Assembly (NCBI GenBank): GCA_039566865.1
Contig: CM076962.1
Span: 9,108,743 to 9,172,742, forward strand
Length of the DNA: 64,000 bases
From: Aurelia coerulea
Lineage: Eukaryota; Cnidaria; Scyphozoa; Semaeostomeae; Ulmaridae
Direction: 5' to 3'
A program made the position numbers and the translations under genes. This document shows, in pieces, positions 21,196 through 32,548 of this stretch; positions within the stretch are counted from its first letter, which is position 1; each line of letters opens with the position of its first letter. The notes under the pieces were generated by a model, which saw only the letters and a list, made by a program, of their open reading frames with translations, was not told the origin of the DNA and made no database searches.

Positions 21196-21547
21196 GTAAG
21201 CTATGCATCATTTTCCACTGGTACCTAGATTGAAGGCTTTTGCTTCACACAGTAAAGATCGAGATACTGCATTTTCTAGACCAATTTTAGATATGATTTT
21301 TATGAGGTTTATCCTCCTGATCGAAACAAAGCTCTTTGATCCATCCAAAGGGATTGGGACGTTTTCAAAGCTTCCAAAAAGATCTCAAACTGAAACCATC
21401 GTAACTTCGGTGCTTTTTTCGTTGCATGTCAGCGGTTTCTAATGCCTTTTACTCCAGTGTGAACCAAGCCTAACAGACTACGTAGCCAGTATCTAACTGC
21501 AAAATTGTTTATTTAGAAAGTACTCCTTTATTTTTATAATTAATATA

Positions 21548-22434
21548 CCGGGTGCGCCAAAATAAACTATGCACTTTTGGCAGGCCACGATAAATCGTAC
21601 ACTGGATCGATTTTGAAGATATATCACTTAATCTTTAGCAGAAAGCCTGAATTAGATTCTAAGATTTTTTGCAAATTTTTCCATTTTCAATTTTTAGAGC
21701 TACATGCGAGTTTCTTAAAATTTTCGTTTTTGAAAACACTGAAAACGATCAAAAAACGTTGATCAAATTTTCTAAAGACTCATCATGAATGGACAATGAG
21801 AAAATGTTTTCAGCGTGATTTGGGGATTTGGAAATTGATCATTGTAAACTTCTGCACGAGTGTTATTTCAAAGATTGGCTTGTTGGGAAATTCTGTAGTA
21901 GTTTCAATAAAGTGCCGCCCCAAAAGCCGTCACAAATTAAAAATGTAACAAAACTCCATGCTTGCTGGCCCCATGACTCTTCCTCGCTTGTCTTTTAACC
22001 CTCTTGATACAGGAACACAGCTTGCAGCAAAGCATACATTCAATGACATTACAAAAGAAAAGAAATTTCTTTATATTCTTGAAAATATTATTACATTTCT
22101 CACAAGATAGTACAAACTCTCGTACAGCAGCTTACAATTAGTCGATTTCTAAATCCCAAATCACCATGAAAAAGTTTCTCTTTCTTTGTCCATTCATGTA
22201 GATTCTTTAGAAAGCTTGATCGACGTTTTTTGATCATCTTCAGTGTTTTCGAAAACAAAAATTTTAAGAAACTCGCTTGTAGCTCTAAAAACTGAAAACA
22301 GAAAAATTTGCAAAAAATCCTAGAATCTAATTCAGGCTTTCTGCTAAAGATCAAGTCATAAATCTTCAAAATTGGTCTTGTGTACGATTTATCGTGGCCT
22401 GCCAAACGTGCATAGTTTATTTTGGCGCACCCGG
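21548..22434. mobile_element. Long-TIR element, CCGGGTGCGCC ends, TA target
   Basis: The ends CCGGGTGCGCCAAAATAAAC and its complement open arms that pair over roughly 300 bp. TA flanks both sides. The open frames in each arm are mirror copies and not genes. The TA duplication and CCGGGTG start resemble IS630/mariner-type non-autonomous elements. A second copy follows 38 bp downstream. It lies in the 1.9-kb intron between transporter exons a and b. Confidence 0.85.
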
Positions 22435-22472
22435 TAGGATTTATAGAATTAGTTTAGCAAATACCTAAGATA

Positions 22473-22949
22473 CCGGGTGCGCCAAAATAACTATGCACGT
22501 TTGGAAGGCCACAATAAATCGTGCACTGGACCGATTTTGAAGATTCATGACTGAATCTTTTGCAAACCGCCTGAATAATATTCTAGGATATTTTGCAAAA
22601 TCTCCTACTTTCAGTTTTTAGAGCCAGACGCGAGTTTCTTAATTAATCGATACAATTAATCGATTTCTAAATCCCAAATCACCACGAACAAGTTTTCTCT
22701 TTGTCCACTCATGTCGATTCTTTAGAAAATTTGATCGACGTTTTTTTCATCGTTTTCAGTGTTTTTGAAAATGAAACTTTAAGAAACTCGCGTCTGGCTC
22801 TAAAAGCTGAAAGCAGAAGATTTTGCAAAATATCCTAGAATCTTATTCAGGCTTTTTGCCAAAGATTAAGTCATGGATCTTCAAAATCGGTCGAGTGTAT
22901 GTTTTATTGTGGCCTGCCAAACGTGCATAGTTTATTTTGGCGCACTTGG
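22473..22949. mobile_element. Second CCGGGTGCGCC element, 477 bp
   Basis: Same ends and arm sequence as the preceding element but with a shorter centre; TA lies on both sides (22471-22472 and 22950-22951). The right end is changed to ...GCGCACTTGG, so it is slightly decayed. Confidence 0.85.
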
Positions 22950-23074
22950 TAGATGTTATTTCTAAATGAAACACAGACACACTCACATTCTCAAGAAGCT
23001 GAAAACTTTGGCTGGACAATGGACAGTTGTCAGTGCTGACAAGATACATTTATCTTACGCTTGTATGTTTGCAG

Positions 23075-23179
23075 GTTGGACCGTCTGGCAGTGGGAAGAG
23101 TACAATCATTCGACTGTTATTCCGATTTTATGATCTGTTATCAGGAACGATCCACATTGATGACCAAAATATTGAAAGG
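23075..23179 (+). CDS. ABCB6: ABCB6-like transporter, exon b (Walker A)
   Basis: Thirty-five codons in phase 0-0, with acceptor TTTGCAG and donor GTAGGT. The product has an intact Walker [10 protein letters not shown], then [20 protein letters not shown] and [12 protein letters not shown] plus the ID(D/G)Q(N/D)I segment is characteristic of the ABCB6/ABCB7 group. The reading frame continues straight past the donor into the intron, so an ORF-only view would overextend it. Confidence 0.92.
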
Positions 23180-23386
23180 GTAGGTAATTTGTTTCCCTAT
23201 GATATTTCATTGGCAGGGCAGTTTCAGAGTCTATGCTTCTTATATGCTTTTAAAAATTTACAATCATGCTACTAATATAAACTACGCTACAATACTACAG
23301 AGACGATGCCATGATAGGGAGCGAAATACATGTCTACCCTGCGGCCATTCAAGGGGAAATTAATTAAAAGCTACATAATACTGTAC

Positions 23387-23690
23387 CTACAATCCTTGCC
23401 AAAACTCTTGAAAAAAATCACATATTTTTGCTCAGCTCTCCCCCCCTCCCCCTTACAATGTTGGTTCCTTGCGTGATTACGCATTTCTCAAGGGCACAAC
23501 AACGCAGCCAAAGCGATTTTCGTGATATCTGGTGATCAGTGCTTCGGACCAACATTGTTCAGGGGGGGGGGGGCAGGGGGGCAAGGGAAAAGAGTAGCGT
23601 GAAGTTTCCTGCACTGTATTTTGGATGCTTGGTCGGAGAAGAAAAGAGAGAAATGAAATTTTTTTCAAGTTGTTTTGGCAAGGATTGTAG
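23387..23690. mobile_element. 304-bp foldback repeat with poly-C/poly-G arms
   Basis: CTACAATCCTTGCCAAAACT at the left is complementary to the right end ...GGCAAGGATTGTAG. Inside, CCCCCCCTCCCCCTTACAATG and CATTGTTCAGGGGGG form another inverted pair. No clear target duplication. Lies in intron b. Confidence 0.65.
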
Positions 23691-24489
23691 CTGCTGTTAG
23701 TAACTACAGAGAGTAAACAGGATAGAGCGCAGAAACATCCAGGATTTTCCTTTTCTTTTACTGGTAATTTCAACATTCGGAAATTGATCAAACAATCACA
23801 AAACAATCACAATGTCTTTGGTTTAACATAGATTAAGTCGCGTTTTGTACCAAGTGATTCCCCTTGCAAAATACTTTCGTTTGATATATACAATATCTAT
23901 ATTTACTGACAAAAATCATCATTTGAATGGATGACGTCATATTCCTAACAAAATATGGCAAAATTTCAAAATGTTGATATGAACCAATGGAACCTTATAT
24001 TTTCTTAACTTTTTAAGTAGTTCGTTGAGGTTGCAATCATTAAAATTAGCATTTGTCGTTTTTTAAGAACTGAAGCTTATGGGTGACTTGGTTTTGGTTG
24101 CTTGGCAATAAATCATGTGACCAATTAGCACTAAAGCCTATGACTGGAATCCTAAGAGATGTAATTACTATTGTACGAAGCTACAATTGCATACTAATCA
24201 TGGTTTTTGAGATAATTAGGGGGCACTTTTTGCCCCCCCCCCCGCCCCCGGCAGATCGCTGAGGCAAAGAGCCCGGGCAGAATTCATTTTAATTTTTCAT
24301 TTCAAATTCTTTAAACGCATTATTCCTGCAGCTTACAAGCTCAATAAAAAAATAAACATCATAGTTTCATTAATACATCATTGTAGTGTTAAGTATTGTA
24401 TGAGATCGAGTATTGCACAACATATGGATTGCATGATATCGGCGATCACTAAATTCCCAACAGTCATCAAATGCAGTCTGTATTTTTAG

Positions 24490-24720
24490 TTTTTCCCAGG
24501 TAATTGCTATTGGCATACCGGAATTGGATGACCCGGGACCCAGGTAGGACATACGGGCCCAGGAAGGATGTGGGGCCCAGGTAGGACACGGGACTCAAGT
24601 TTTTGAAAATTTAAGAATTTAGAAAGTTTCATGGTTTAGCTATTTCGATGTATTTGTTTGTACATGACAACCACTGTCGTGTCTGAAGGTCAGGAAAGTT
24701 TTGTTGAGCTCGGAGTTGAC
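24490..24720 (+). repeat. Inverted repeat partner of 29960-30180
   Basis: GATGACCCGGGAC followed by CAGGTAGGACA-like repeats, then TTTAAGAATTTAGAAAG, TTTAGCTATTTC and TGTTTGTACATGA, recur in complement near 30180-30070. The two copies face each other across 5.3 kb of intron and are moderately diverged. Confidence 0.7.
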
Positions 24721-25384
24721 CTAGGGAGCCTACTAGTGTCATAAACCACTTACAATGCATAGAATTTAATGAAATACACTAATTTTTCACAAGAAACTAA
24801 AGGCGTGGGCTGGTAGGTAGTTTCTTTAATTTCAGAACAATTGCTACCAAAAATTTCTGACGAGTTTCTTATATTCTTGAGGCCGGAAGTGTATCATTTA
24901 GTTTTGCTAGAAGAGCTCCAAAATTACTCAGTAAGATTAAACTGATTAAGCTCCAGCGATGTGAATAAGCCGGACCACTCTTTTCTCGCAAGTTTATACG
25001 GAGTGCCTACTTTACCTGCACCTGCTAATTTTAAAAATGTTAGTGAAGGAATCAACTCTTGATGCTGGCAAATGGTGATCGTTGCCTTAGAGGGTCTTGG
25101 TTTCTCCAATTGTCAGGAGGTATCTTGGTTTAATTTTATTCAAATAGTTCAGCAGGGTTGTCTTTCAGCAAAATTTTCAAAGAACCATCTTCTCGCAAGT
25201 TTGTAATAGGAGTTACAACAACAAAATTTAAAGGAATAATGAAAACCATTGTCTAATATCAACTAACCAATGAATGTGAAATCGAATATATTTCATTCAG
25301 TTCTGTGCATTGTGAATGGTTTATCGCACTAGGAGCAGTGGCGGCTGGCAGCGGTACTAGTGGTACTAGCGGTACTAGTGGTAC

Positions 25385-25622
25385 TTGTGGTAGAGAGCCG
25401 AGTGGATAAGGCGACTGACTCGTAATCCAAAGGTCAGAACGGCCGAGGTTCGAATCCCGCGCTGGACAGTTTGGTCGCTGTCCGTAACTCTAGCCCGGGT
25501 CGACCAGAGCCATGTGAGGGAAATCTGGTAGCTGCGGCGGGTTGATGGTAAAACATCCGTGGCCCCTGCTGGAAATAAGTCTCTCTCAGACTTTCGCAGG
25601 CTAGCCACGTTAAATATGATAC
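25385..25622 (+). mobile_element. tRNA-derived SINE
   Basis: The head (25390-25470) resembles a tRNA: GAGCCGAGTGGATAAGG fits an A box and GGTTCGAATCC at ~25449 is a canonical B box, about 45 bp apart. The anticodon arm region (CTGACTCGTAATCC) is tRNA-Thr-like but too decayed to fold well. A non-tRNA body of about 150 bp follows, ending near TGATACCTACCTAACC. Just before it, GGTACTAG units repeat. SINEs are copied by a partner LINE; none was matched here. Confidence 0.7.
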
Positions 25623-27049
25623 CTACCTAACCACTTTATTTTGAAAACTTGAAATTTATTTTAATGGTCTTATTTTCTAATATTTCAAAAATGAAACAAA
25701 TTTAATTGACCAAGAAAACAAACAAAGGAAGAGCGGCAGAGCACACTAGTGCCAATATCTCAACATCTGACCCTCCCTCGTTTTAATCCTTGTTGAATGA
25801 GCTGTATTGAATGAGACCTTTATGTACTCCACGGTACCAGACATCGTTAATCCAGTACTGCAAAAAGTAATCCTATTGTGGTTTGTGACTTGTTATGACG
25901 TAAAACTCTTTGTGTATCCAAAAGTCCAACAATAGTAAATTCGTTTGCAGTACTAGATTCCTCTTTCTGGTAATGCTGAATGGCCGCCAAAATAACACAT
26001 CCAAACAAGATTACGAAATCGACCCCGCAGTCTTTTCAGCAGTATCAAATCACAATTGTCAAACTTTGCTGTTTTATTGAATGATACTGAGGTATTCAAA
26101 AGTACGTTAAAAAAGCTTTTAGGCCTGTTTTCTATTTAGATGTCTAGGATTCTGCAGAGAATGAATCGTGTCGCAGGAGTTGGCTACCATTTTTCCTGGT
26201 TGCGTGGCCAAGATGTAGATTCTTCTTTTAAACTTTATTAACTGAAGGGAACAGCAACAATTGACAGCTGTTTTCCTACTCCCATACATTTCTGGTGCAA
26301 ATGAAACCATTCAAATCGTTCTATATGTAAAAATGCGATTTTGTGCTCACCACAAATGGAACGAGAAACCCCCGAGAAACCCACGTTACTAGAATTTCAT
26401 TTCTGGTACTTCCATCAACTGCGGCTAGCAAGTGGTGGACTGGGTGCCGCAAGTGATTAACTTATCAAATGTATTGCTCACGTGCCTCTTAAGTGGCCGC
26501 AGCCGGGGATCAACATGACTCACTGCATTTCGGTGGAGCGGTCTTAGCCTAGCAATGCAACCAGCATCGTTTGAAAAGATTTTGAAAAAATGAATTCATT
26601 AGAAGTAAGTACCATGGTTTGCAAAAACGATGTATACTATAATGTCCAGATAAATAGCGTTTTGCAGTTTCATTAATAAAATTTTATGCTTTCCCTGCTA
26701 CGTTTTACTTAAAAATCCCCCTACACAACTTTCTCAAAAATCTATTGCGGAAATCATTTAGCTTGCAATTTAGAAACAATCCATGACGATATTTGCTTTA
26801 AAATGAAAAGCTTCCCAGGGGCTTCGCCCCTGGACCCCAATGGGGGGTTCACAGCGCCCCCCATTCCCCCCAGCTGGTCATGAGACAAAAATTTGTGAGC
26901 GAAGCGAACAAATTTTTGTTTTTATAGTACCATCTCATTTTTCGTGCCCCGCCACCACTGACTTGGAGGCTCGCTCCTTACATCATCTCCGAGTAAACAA
27001 ACTGTGATAATACGCAATTTTTAGGCTTTTATGACTGGGTACATTCATT

Positions 27050-27548
27050 GGAATGTGTGTTTCCTTCAGCTTTAGTTTACTCATTGAAGTTTTAATAATT
27101 TTCTTTCAGATTATGACTACGATTCTGGCAAAAAAAGCTGGGACATAGGCAAAGTTCAGTGTTTTGATGATGTTTCTTATAAGATCGAGGCGAAAACATA
27201 CGTTTAGAACCTCTTGATCCCCCTTTTCCCCTTATTCAATGTTGAGAAGGTCGAATGGCGTTTGATTCAACCAACATTGAAAGGGGGCGAGCTGCGGGGG
27301 CACATAATCGGAGACCGAAGAAGTGCAATTTTGTGACTTGTCCCAAGTATTTTGGCCAAGATCGTTGGTATTGTTTCACATAGTTTCAGCATTTATTACG
27401 TATGAACCTCGTTTTCATTTCTTTTCGGTTTTTACTTTTGTAATATGACTAGGTTGGTCCATTAACGCAAATCTTTTGTTAGTCATTCTCCTGTTATTTT
27501 TATATTTAATTGGTTAGTCTTAATTCGTATTTCCCCTTAGTTTCTGAT
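27050..27548. repeat. Duplicated intron segment, copy A
   Basis: TTTATTACGTATGAACCTCG, AGGTTGGTCCA and ATCTTTTGTTAGTCATT occur here and at 29270-29400 in the same order and orientation. The shared stretch begins near TTTCCTTCAGC and continues after the TE insertion, at 28810-29160, as copy A of the right half. Confidence 0.7.
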
Positions 27549-27550
27549 AC

Positions 27551-28806
27551 AAGGTGTCCCAAAAAAATTGTTCGACGTTTGATTAATGTTAAAAAATAAC
27601 ACTAACATGTACATGTTCTTGATTAGATAACCCTGTTTCTAAGATTTTAAATTAATTTTAGACTCCAGAATCTTGCTAATCCGCTAAGAATTCACGGAGT
27701 TACAAGCTTTTTAAGTTCAAGTTTGTGCAAAAGCTGAAAGTAGACGCCCCTAACTAATTTGTTTTCCTAAAATACGTCCTAAAATCGATGTAAAAAAGAC
27801 TGTCCAATGTTTTACCTTTCGTCGATATCAAAGCAAGTAGGACTTCCAACGTTATTTAATTCTTGTAACCGTTGCCAAAATTTATCAGGTCGGTGGAAGA
27901 TTTCTCAGTTTTGGACAGAGCTAATAATGATTTTGATTTGCTCATTCATGAAAGTTTATTAATTTTGCGCGATCGTCCGTCACTTAACTCTCAGCAATCT
28001 TCTATTCCCTTAGCTCTGTTTTAGGTATTGTCCTCCGGGCTTACCTCATTATTTATTTTTCACATAGGATTTGTAAACAACGCATGTTTGGTAGTTTATT
28101 GTCTTTATGGATATAAATTTAGCCTCGTGCTTTAGGAAACTTGGTATTCTGATGATGAAACACAGCTTTGCTTCGAAACGTCAATTGTAATTCAACATGG
28201 CCTAGTCTTTTAATTAATAATAACTTCTCGGATTTGTCACATGGATTTGTCATAACTATTTACTTGGATTTGTCTTGGAATGAAATAATAATAATACAAT
28301 GAAAATGATTATCGTCGCAATTCTTGCTCTTCGCTTCCTCATTAGACTCCGTTTTCCTGCCAATACACCGATTTTTATGCCAAAATTTACTTAAGAATGC
28401 CAGTTTCTAAGAACATGGAATGAAAACTTAATCATTGAGAGACGGGGCAATTCCAAATTGTGCTGAACAGAATTCCTCCAAGCATCCATAACCTTGATTC
28501 AATGTTATAGAAAGCTAGTTTATCGAAAGTGCTTTTGAAACTCCATTTGACTTTCTTTGAATAAAGGAGATTCTAATTTCACAAAATATGCAATTTAGGG
28601 ACGTCTGGTTTCAGCTTTCGCACAAACTTGATCTTCGAAAGCTCGCAGCTCCGTTAATATTTAGCCGATTTGCTAGCTTCTGGTGTCTGAAATTAATTCA
28701 AAATCTCAGCAATATGGTTATCTTTCCATGGAGCTCGTTCATTATTTCGTTATTGTTTAATATTTAATCAAACGTCATATAAATTTTTGGGACCCCCCCC
28801 CCCCCC
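27551..28806. mobile_element. 1.26-kb long-TIR element, GGTGTCCCAAAAA ends
   Basis: The left end GGTGTCCCAAAAAAATTG and following GACGTTTGATTAA are complementary to TTAATCAAACGTC...TTTTTGGGACC at the right. The arms pair for about 250 bp with mismatches. It splits copy A of the duplicated intron segment, so it arrived after the duplication or into one copy. No transposase frame is present. Confidence 0.75.
28135..28185 (+). other. Hammerhead-like core, copy 1 (weak)
   Basis: CTGATGA, then T-GAA...TTC, then GAAAC and GTC: these are the conserved boxes of a type I hammerhead ribozyme around a 3-bp stem II. Stem I has ATT/AAT next to the core. An extra T after CTGATGA and almost no room for stem III argue against activity as a monomer. 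Confidence 0.2.
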
Positions 28807-28862
28807 TCGTTATATTCTGTTAATTTTGAGTTAATCTTTGATTATCGGTATGCGACCAGATA

Positions 28863-29082
28863 ATACGAGCTAATGGGATGGAGAAAGATATTATGTTAGG
28901 GAGGGTAGAGGGGACAAGAAGACGAGGCAGGCAAAGAACAAGATGGCTGGATGTGTTGAAAGAATTAACTGGGATGTCCTTGCATAAACTTAATGAAAAA
29001 GCAATGAACAGAACAGAATGGAGATTGTTTGTTCAGAGGGTCGCCAGAAGTCGCCAGTGACTTGATGGTACCTAACACACAC
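28863..29082 (+). pseudogene. LINE 3' fragment with 13-bp target duplication
   Basis: The frame 28878-29057 (EKDIMLGRVEGTRRRGRQR, RWLDVLKELTGMSL, RLFVQRVARSRQ) is the C-terminal end found in RTE-like and related LINE reverse transcriptases. The 220-bp piece is flanked by the perfect direct repeat ATGCGACCAGATA (28850-28862 and 29083-29095). Its 3' end reads GATGGTACCTAACACACAC. It lies inside copy A of the duplicated intron segment. Confidence 0.85.
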
Positions 29083-29186
29083 ATGCGACCAGATACACGT
29101 TAATTCCGGATCTCATTGGAGACGCGTTAGCCTTTGTACATAGTGTTTTGTATATAATCATATGACCGACGTCATTTGAATATGTT

Positions 29187-29890
29187 TTCCTTTCAGCATT
29201 GGTTTAATCATTGAAATTTCAATAAATTTCCTTTCAGAGTTTGACTAGGTATCATGTCACATAGTGTCATCATTTATTACGTATGAACCTCGCTTTCAAT
29301 CCTTTTCCATTTTTACTTATGTAATAAGGCTAGTTATTTTATGTCCTAGGTTGGTCCACTAATGTAAATCTTTTGTTAGTCATTTTCCTGTTATTGTTAT
29401 ATTTAATTATATTCTTAAGATGAACAAAAAGAAAGACGAGCCGGAATATATACATATATATTTTATGTCAATTCCCAACTAGTTTCGACTGTGTGGTCAT
29501 CATCAGGAGAATGAGTGATATTTTCTAATGCAACTGGTTTTACAATCTACGTTTTACAAATATGACGCTAAATTAATTGTTTGAAATTACGAATGATTAA
29601 GAAATGACAAGCCACAGGGGAATAATGTAATGACAAAAAATTGAACGTAATTCTGTGGCTTCTCCATTTGTTAAAGTTAGTTATAATTCTATTCTTATAT
29701 TTAATTATATTTAATTATATTTAATTATATTCAATTATATTTAATTATATTTAATTAATTCGTTTCTAATATATTCTGTTAATTTTGAGTTAATCTTTGA
29801 TTATCGGTATGCGATCAGCCATAAGTTGATTCCGGATCTCATTGGAGACCCGTTCGCCTTTGTACATAGTGCTTTTATATAATCATATAA
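29187..29890. repeat. Duplicated intron segment, copy B
   Basis: This is the second copy of the segment described at 27050; it includes GATTATCGGTATGCGA and GGATCTCATTGGAGAC, matching 28840-29130. A (TAATTATATT)n tract at 29695-29760 has expanded only in this copy. Confidence 0.7.
29470..29522 (-). other. Hammerhead-like core, copy 2 (weak)
   Basis: On the minus strand: ATTCTC, CTGATGA, T, GAC-CACACA-GTC, GAAAC-TA-GTT, GGGAAT. Stem I can pair over six bases and stem II over three (GAC/GTC, where copy 1 has GAA/TTC). The extra T beside stem II departs from the hammerhead consensus. Confidence 0.25.
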
Positions 29891-29959
29891 GAGGGGTATA
29901 TGTGCTTTATCCGCTCGTTCCTAAATTGCAAATGAATCCAGAGTCATATCAGGTGAACA

Positions 29960-30180
29960 ATGGAGAACTCATATATCAAGACCGTTGCTGACAAAAACAT
30001 CGTATCTTGACAGAACTGTCCCGACCTGAAACTCATTAGAGCTATCCTGTCCTGAAAGTTAGTACATACACTCATGTACAAACATACACCTTGAAATAGC
30101 TGAAACCACAATGTTCCTAAATTCTAAAATTTCAAAACCTGGGTCCTTGGTCCCGGGTTCCAACTGCGTCCCGGGTCATC
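29960..30180 (-). repeat. Inverted repeat partner of 24490-24720
   Basis: The complement of this stretch repeats GATGACCCGGGAC, the GGGACCAAGGACCCAGG block and GTATGTTTGTACATGA of the upstream partner. Facing copies could fold the intron RNA. Confidence 0.65.
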
Positions 30181-30570
30181 AAAATTTGGTATTCAGTGTT
30201 TTCTCCTTTGAAAATTCAAGTGCATAATTGGTAAGTGTTTTGCATCTATCTTGATAATACCACGTTTGTGGATGGCTTGATTGCTCTTGGTTTCATACGG
30301 GTTGACAATGAATCGTAGTTGATTCGAGACGTTCTGGATAGCCTTTTCTGAAACGATTTGAGTCTAATAATTTTGGTCTTGAACAGGCCCTGCCTTCACT
30401 GATGGATATGTCAAATCAATAAATAAATGAAGAGCAACATGATTATCGTCTTCATTCTTATTCTCCGATTTGTTGTATTTCCATCGGAGACGTCAATTTC
30501 TGTCATCATTTAAAAAATGAAATGCTATGTTTTGATTTAGGTTTATACGATGCTCTTTTTCTTTTTTCAG

Positions 30571-30644
30571 GTCACTCAACGGTCTCTACGACAGCATATC
30601 GGGGTTGTGCCTCAAGACACGGTTCTTTTCAATGACACGGTCAG
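30571..30644 (+). CDS. ABCB6: ABCB6-like transporter, exon c (Q-loop)
   Basis: Twenty-four codons plus two bases, with acceptor TTTTTTCAG and donor GTATGC (phase 2). The product [20 protein letters not shown] ends in NDTV. The Q-loop Gln is in VVPQDT, which couples the ATPase to the membrane domain. The joined codon with the next exon gives Arg. The 27.1-kb intron that follows holds most of the window's LINEs and palindromes. Confidence 0.92.
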
Positions 30645-31043
30645 GTATGCAATACAGAATTGTATGCAATTAGATGTTTTATAGATGCAAGAGGCAGCTG
30701 TGTATACTGGTCCTCGGTCTGCGTGGAAGATAGGAATGACATGTTTTCTCCGATTTTTCCCCTGGCCTGTAACCGAAAACCTCCAAAGCCTCATTTTTGC
30801 GAACCAATCAGACGGCGAAAAAAAGACGAAAGAAACCTTTTAAGATCCAAATCAATGTTACCTACCTTCATTAAACATAACAAGGGACAGAAGACTGATT
30901 TAAATTTCCCTATTTTTTTCGAAGAACTCTACTCTCCAAATGTTGAAGGTAGCCCAAATGGCCAAATAATTGATGTCGCTTTTAGCCATGCAGCAATAAA
31001 GAAACAACCTCTAATCAGTAATGATTAGAAGATTTTTCAGAAT

Positions 31044-32237
31044 CAATAGACCTTTCCCCTGATTACGTCACACACCTGTGAGTGCGCAGTGCATTCCGGG
31101 AGTTGTATTTAACACGCAATCAGCTGTTTATAGTTTTCTATTGTGATCGTAGGGAGTTCTACTTTTATCTCAATAATATACAGCGAATATTCAGCAAAAT
31201 TATTGAAAATCTTTCAACTTTAGCCGACCAGCACATCCTTAGTTCTTTTCAAAACTCTTGCACGGGAACTGGTGCTTCAGAACGTGGAGAAAATGAAGAT
31301 TCGTCCCAGAATAGCGGCGAGAATCCGATGCGGCCTAAAGTGTCTGGAATGGAAGGAAGTAAACAGAAGCCGGTGGTTGAAGGGATCACTTGCTGTGTGC
31401 TAGCTTGTTTCAGCAATAGACAAAGAGCTATCATTTACACAATTTTGAATGGCAAAAAGCAAGGAAAAGCAAGAACTCAGAGAAAGATGGCTGCATATGA
31501 TTTCTCGGCAGATTTCTCTAACTGTTGATCAGAAGGCGCTGCGCTAGTGACTTTATGAACAGGTTCACATTTTGAAGCAACGATACTGCATGATCCTGCT
31601 CATCAAGTGACCTGTTCCTCGCTTTTGATGTAGGCCTCCCTTTCGTCTCCTTTTCTCCCTTTATTTTTTGAAACAATTGTTGGAACGTTGTTCATGTGGG
31701 TCTTTCGACCCCCAGTGAGATGTTTTGAGCATACCCTGTGTCCTGGACCTGGAGTGAAATTCTGCCAAGAAATCATATGCAGCCATCTCTTTCTGAGTTC
31801 TTGCTTTTCCCTGCCTTTTGCCATTCAGAATGGTGTAAATGATAGCTCTTTGTCACTCTGTCTATTGCTGAAACACGCTAGCACACAGCAAGTGATTCCT
31901 CCAACAACCCGTTTCTGTTTACTGCCTTCCATTCCAGACACTTTAGGCCGCATCGGATTCTCGCCGCTATTCTGGGACGAATCTTCATTTTCTCCACGTT
32001 CTGAAGCACCAGTTCCCCGTGCAAGAGTTTTGAAAAGAACTAAGGATGTGCTGGTCGGCTAAAGTTGAAAGATTTTCAATAATTTTGCTGAATATTCGCT
32101 GTATATTATTGAGATAAAAGTAGAACTCCCTACGATCACCAAAGAAAACCATAAACAGCTGATCGCGTGTTAAATACAACTCCCGGAATGCACTGCGCGC
32201 TCACAGGTGCGTGACGTAATCAGGGGAAAGGTCTATT
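31044..32237. mobile_element. Palindromic element carrying a THAP zinc finger
   Basis: AATAGACCTTTCCCCTGATT at the left end is complementary to the right end, and two arms of about 470-480 bp pair across a centre at 31528-31770. The arms include GACGTAA/TTACGTC and CGGGAGTTGTATTTAACACG stretches and share coding sequence. THAP fingers occur in P-element-like and some other transposases, so this looks like a DNA transposon reduced to its 5' coding end and duplicated head to head. No clear target duplication. Confidence 0.8.
31603..31960 (-). pseudogene. THAP-type zinc-finger domain of a transposase
   Basis: The minus-strand frame reads ITCCVLACFSNRQSDKELSF, a stop, then RKRWLHMISWQNFTPGPGHR, VCSKHL and NNVPT. 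These are the C-x4-C opening, the central Trp and Pro, the C-x2-H pair and the AVPT-like tail of a THAP domain, which binds the ends of its own element. A single stop sits in the linker before RKRW. The left arm (+ strand, 31370-31525) repeats the first cysteines (ITCCVLACFSNRQ) but loses the frame soon after. Confidence 0.75.
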
Positions 32238-32548
32238 AAAACGCATTTGGCTTGTTAAAGTATCCTATACTCAAGCATGTCATTGCCAATTTTATTTCCA
32301 ATAATCCTCTGCACCAGCAACTTGGCTTCGAACTCGAAATTCGTACTCCAAAATCGAACAGCTTGCAAAATAACGTAATGAATAAACACCCATTCTTCGC
32401 ATTTAAAAACTCTGTTTGGAGGTTCCAAGACGGATGTTTATTCATTAAGTTCTTTTGCAAGCTGTTCGATTTTGGAGGGTGAATTTTGAGTTCGAAGCCA
32501 AGATGCTAGTGCAGACGATGGTTGGAAAGCAATTGGCAATTCTGTGTG

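Noticed and set aside
21577..22405. MAGHDKSYT frames on both strands
   Set aside because: Mirror images in the arms of a TIR element; no start context or domain.
25385..25475. Functional tRNA gene
   Set aside because: The B box is good but the anticodon arm and acceptor stem do not fold, and a SINE body follows.
30660..31028. 122-codon frame after transporter exon c
   Set aside because: It begins inside intron sequence beyond the donor, in a different frame, and has no family match.
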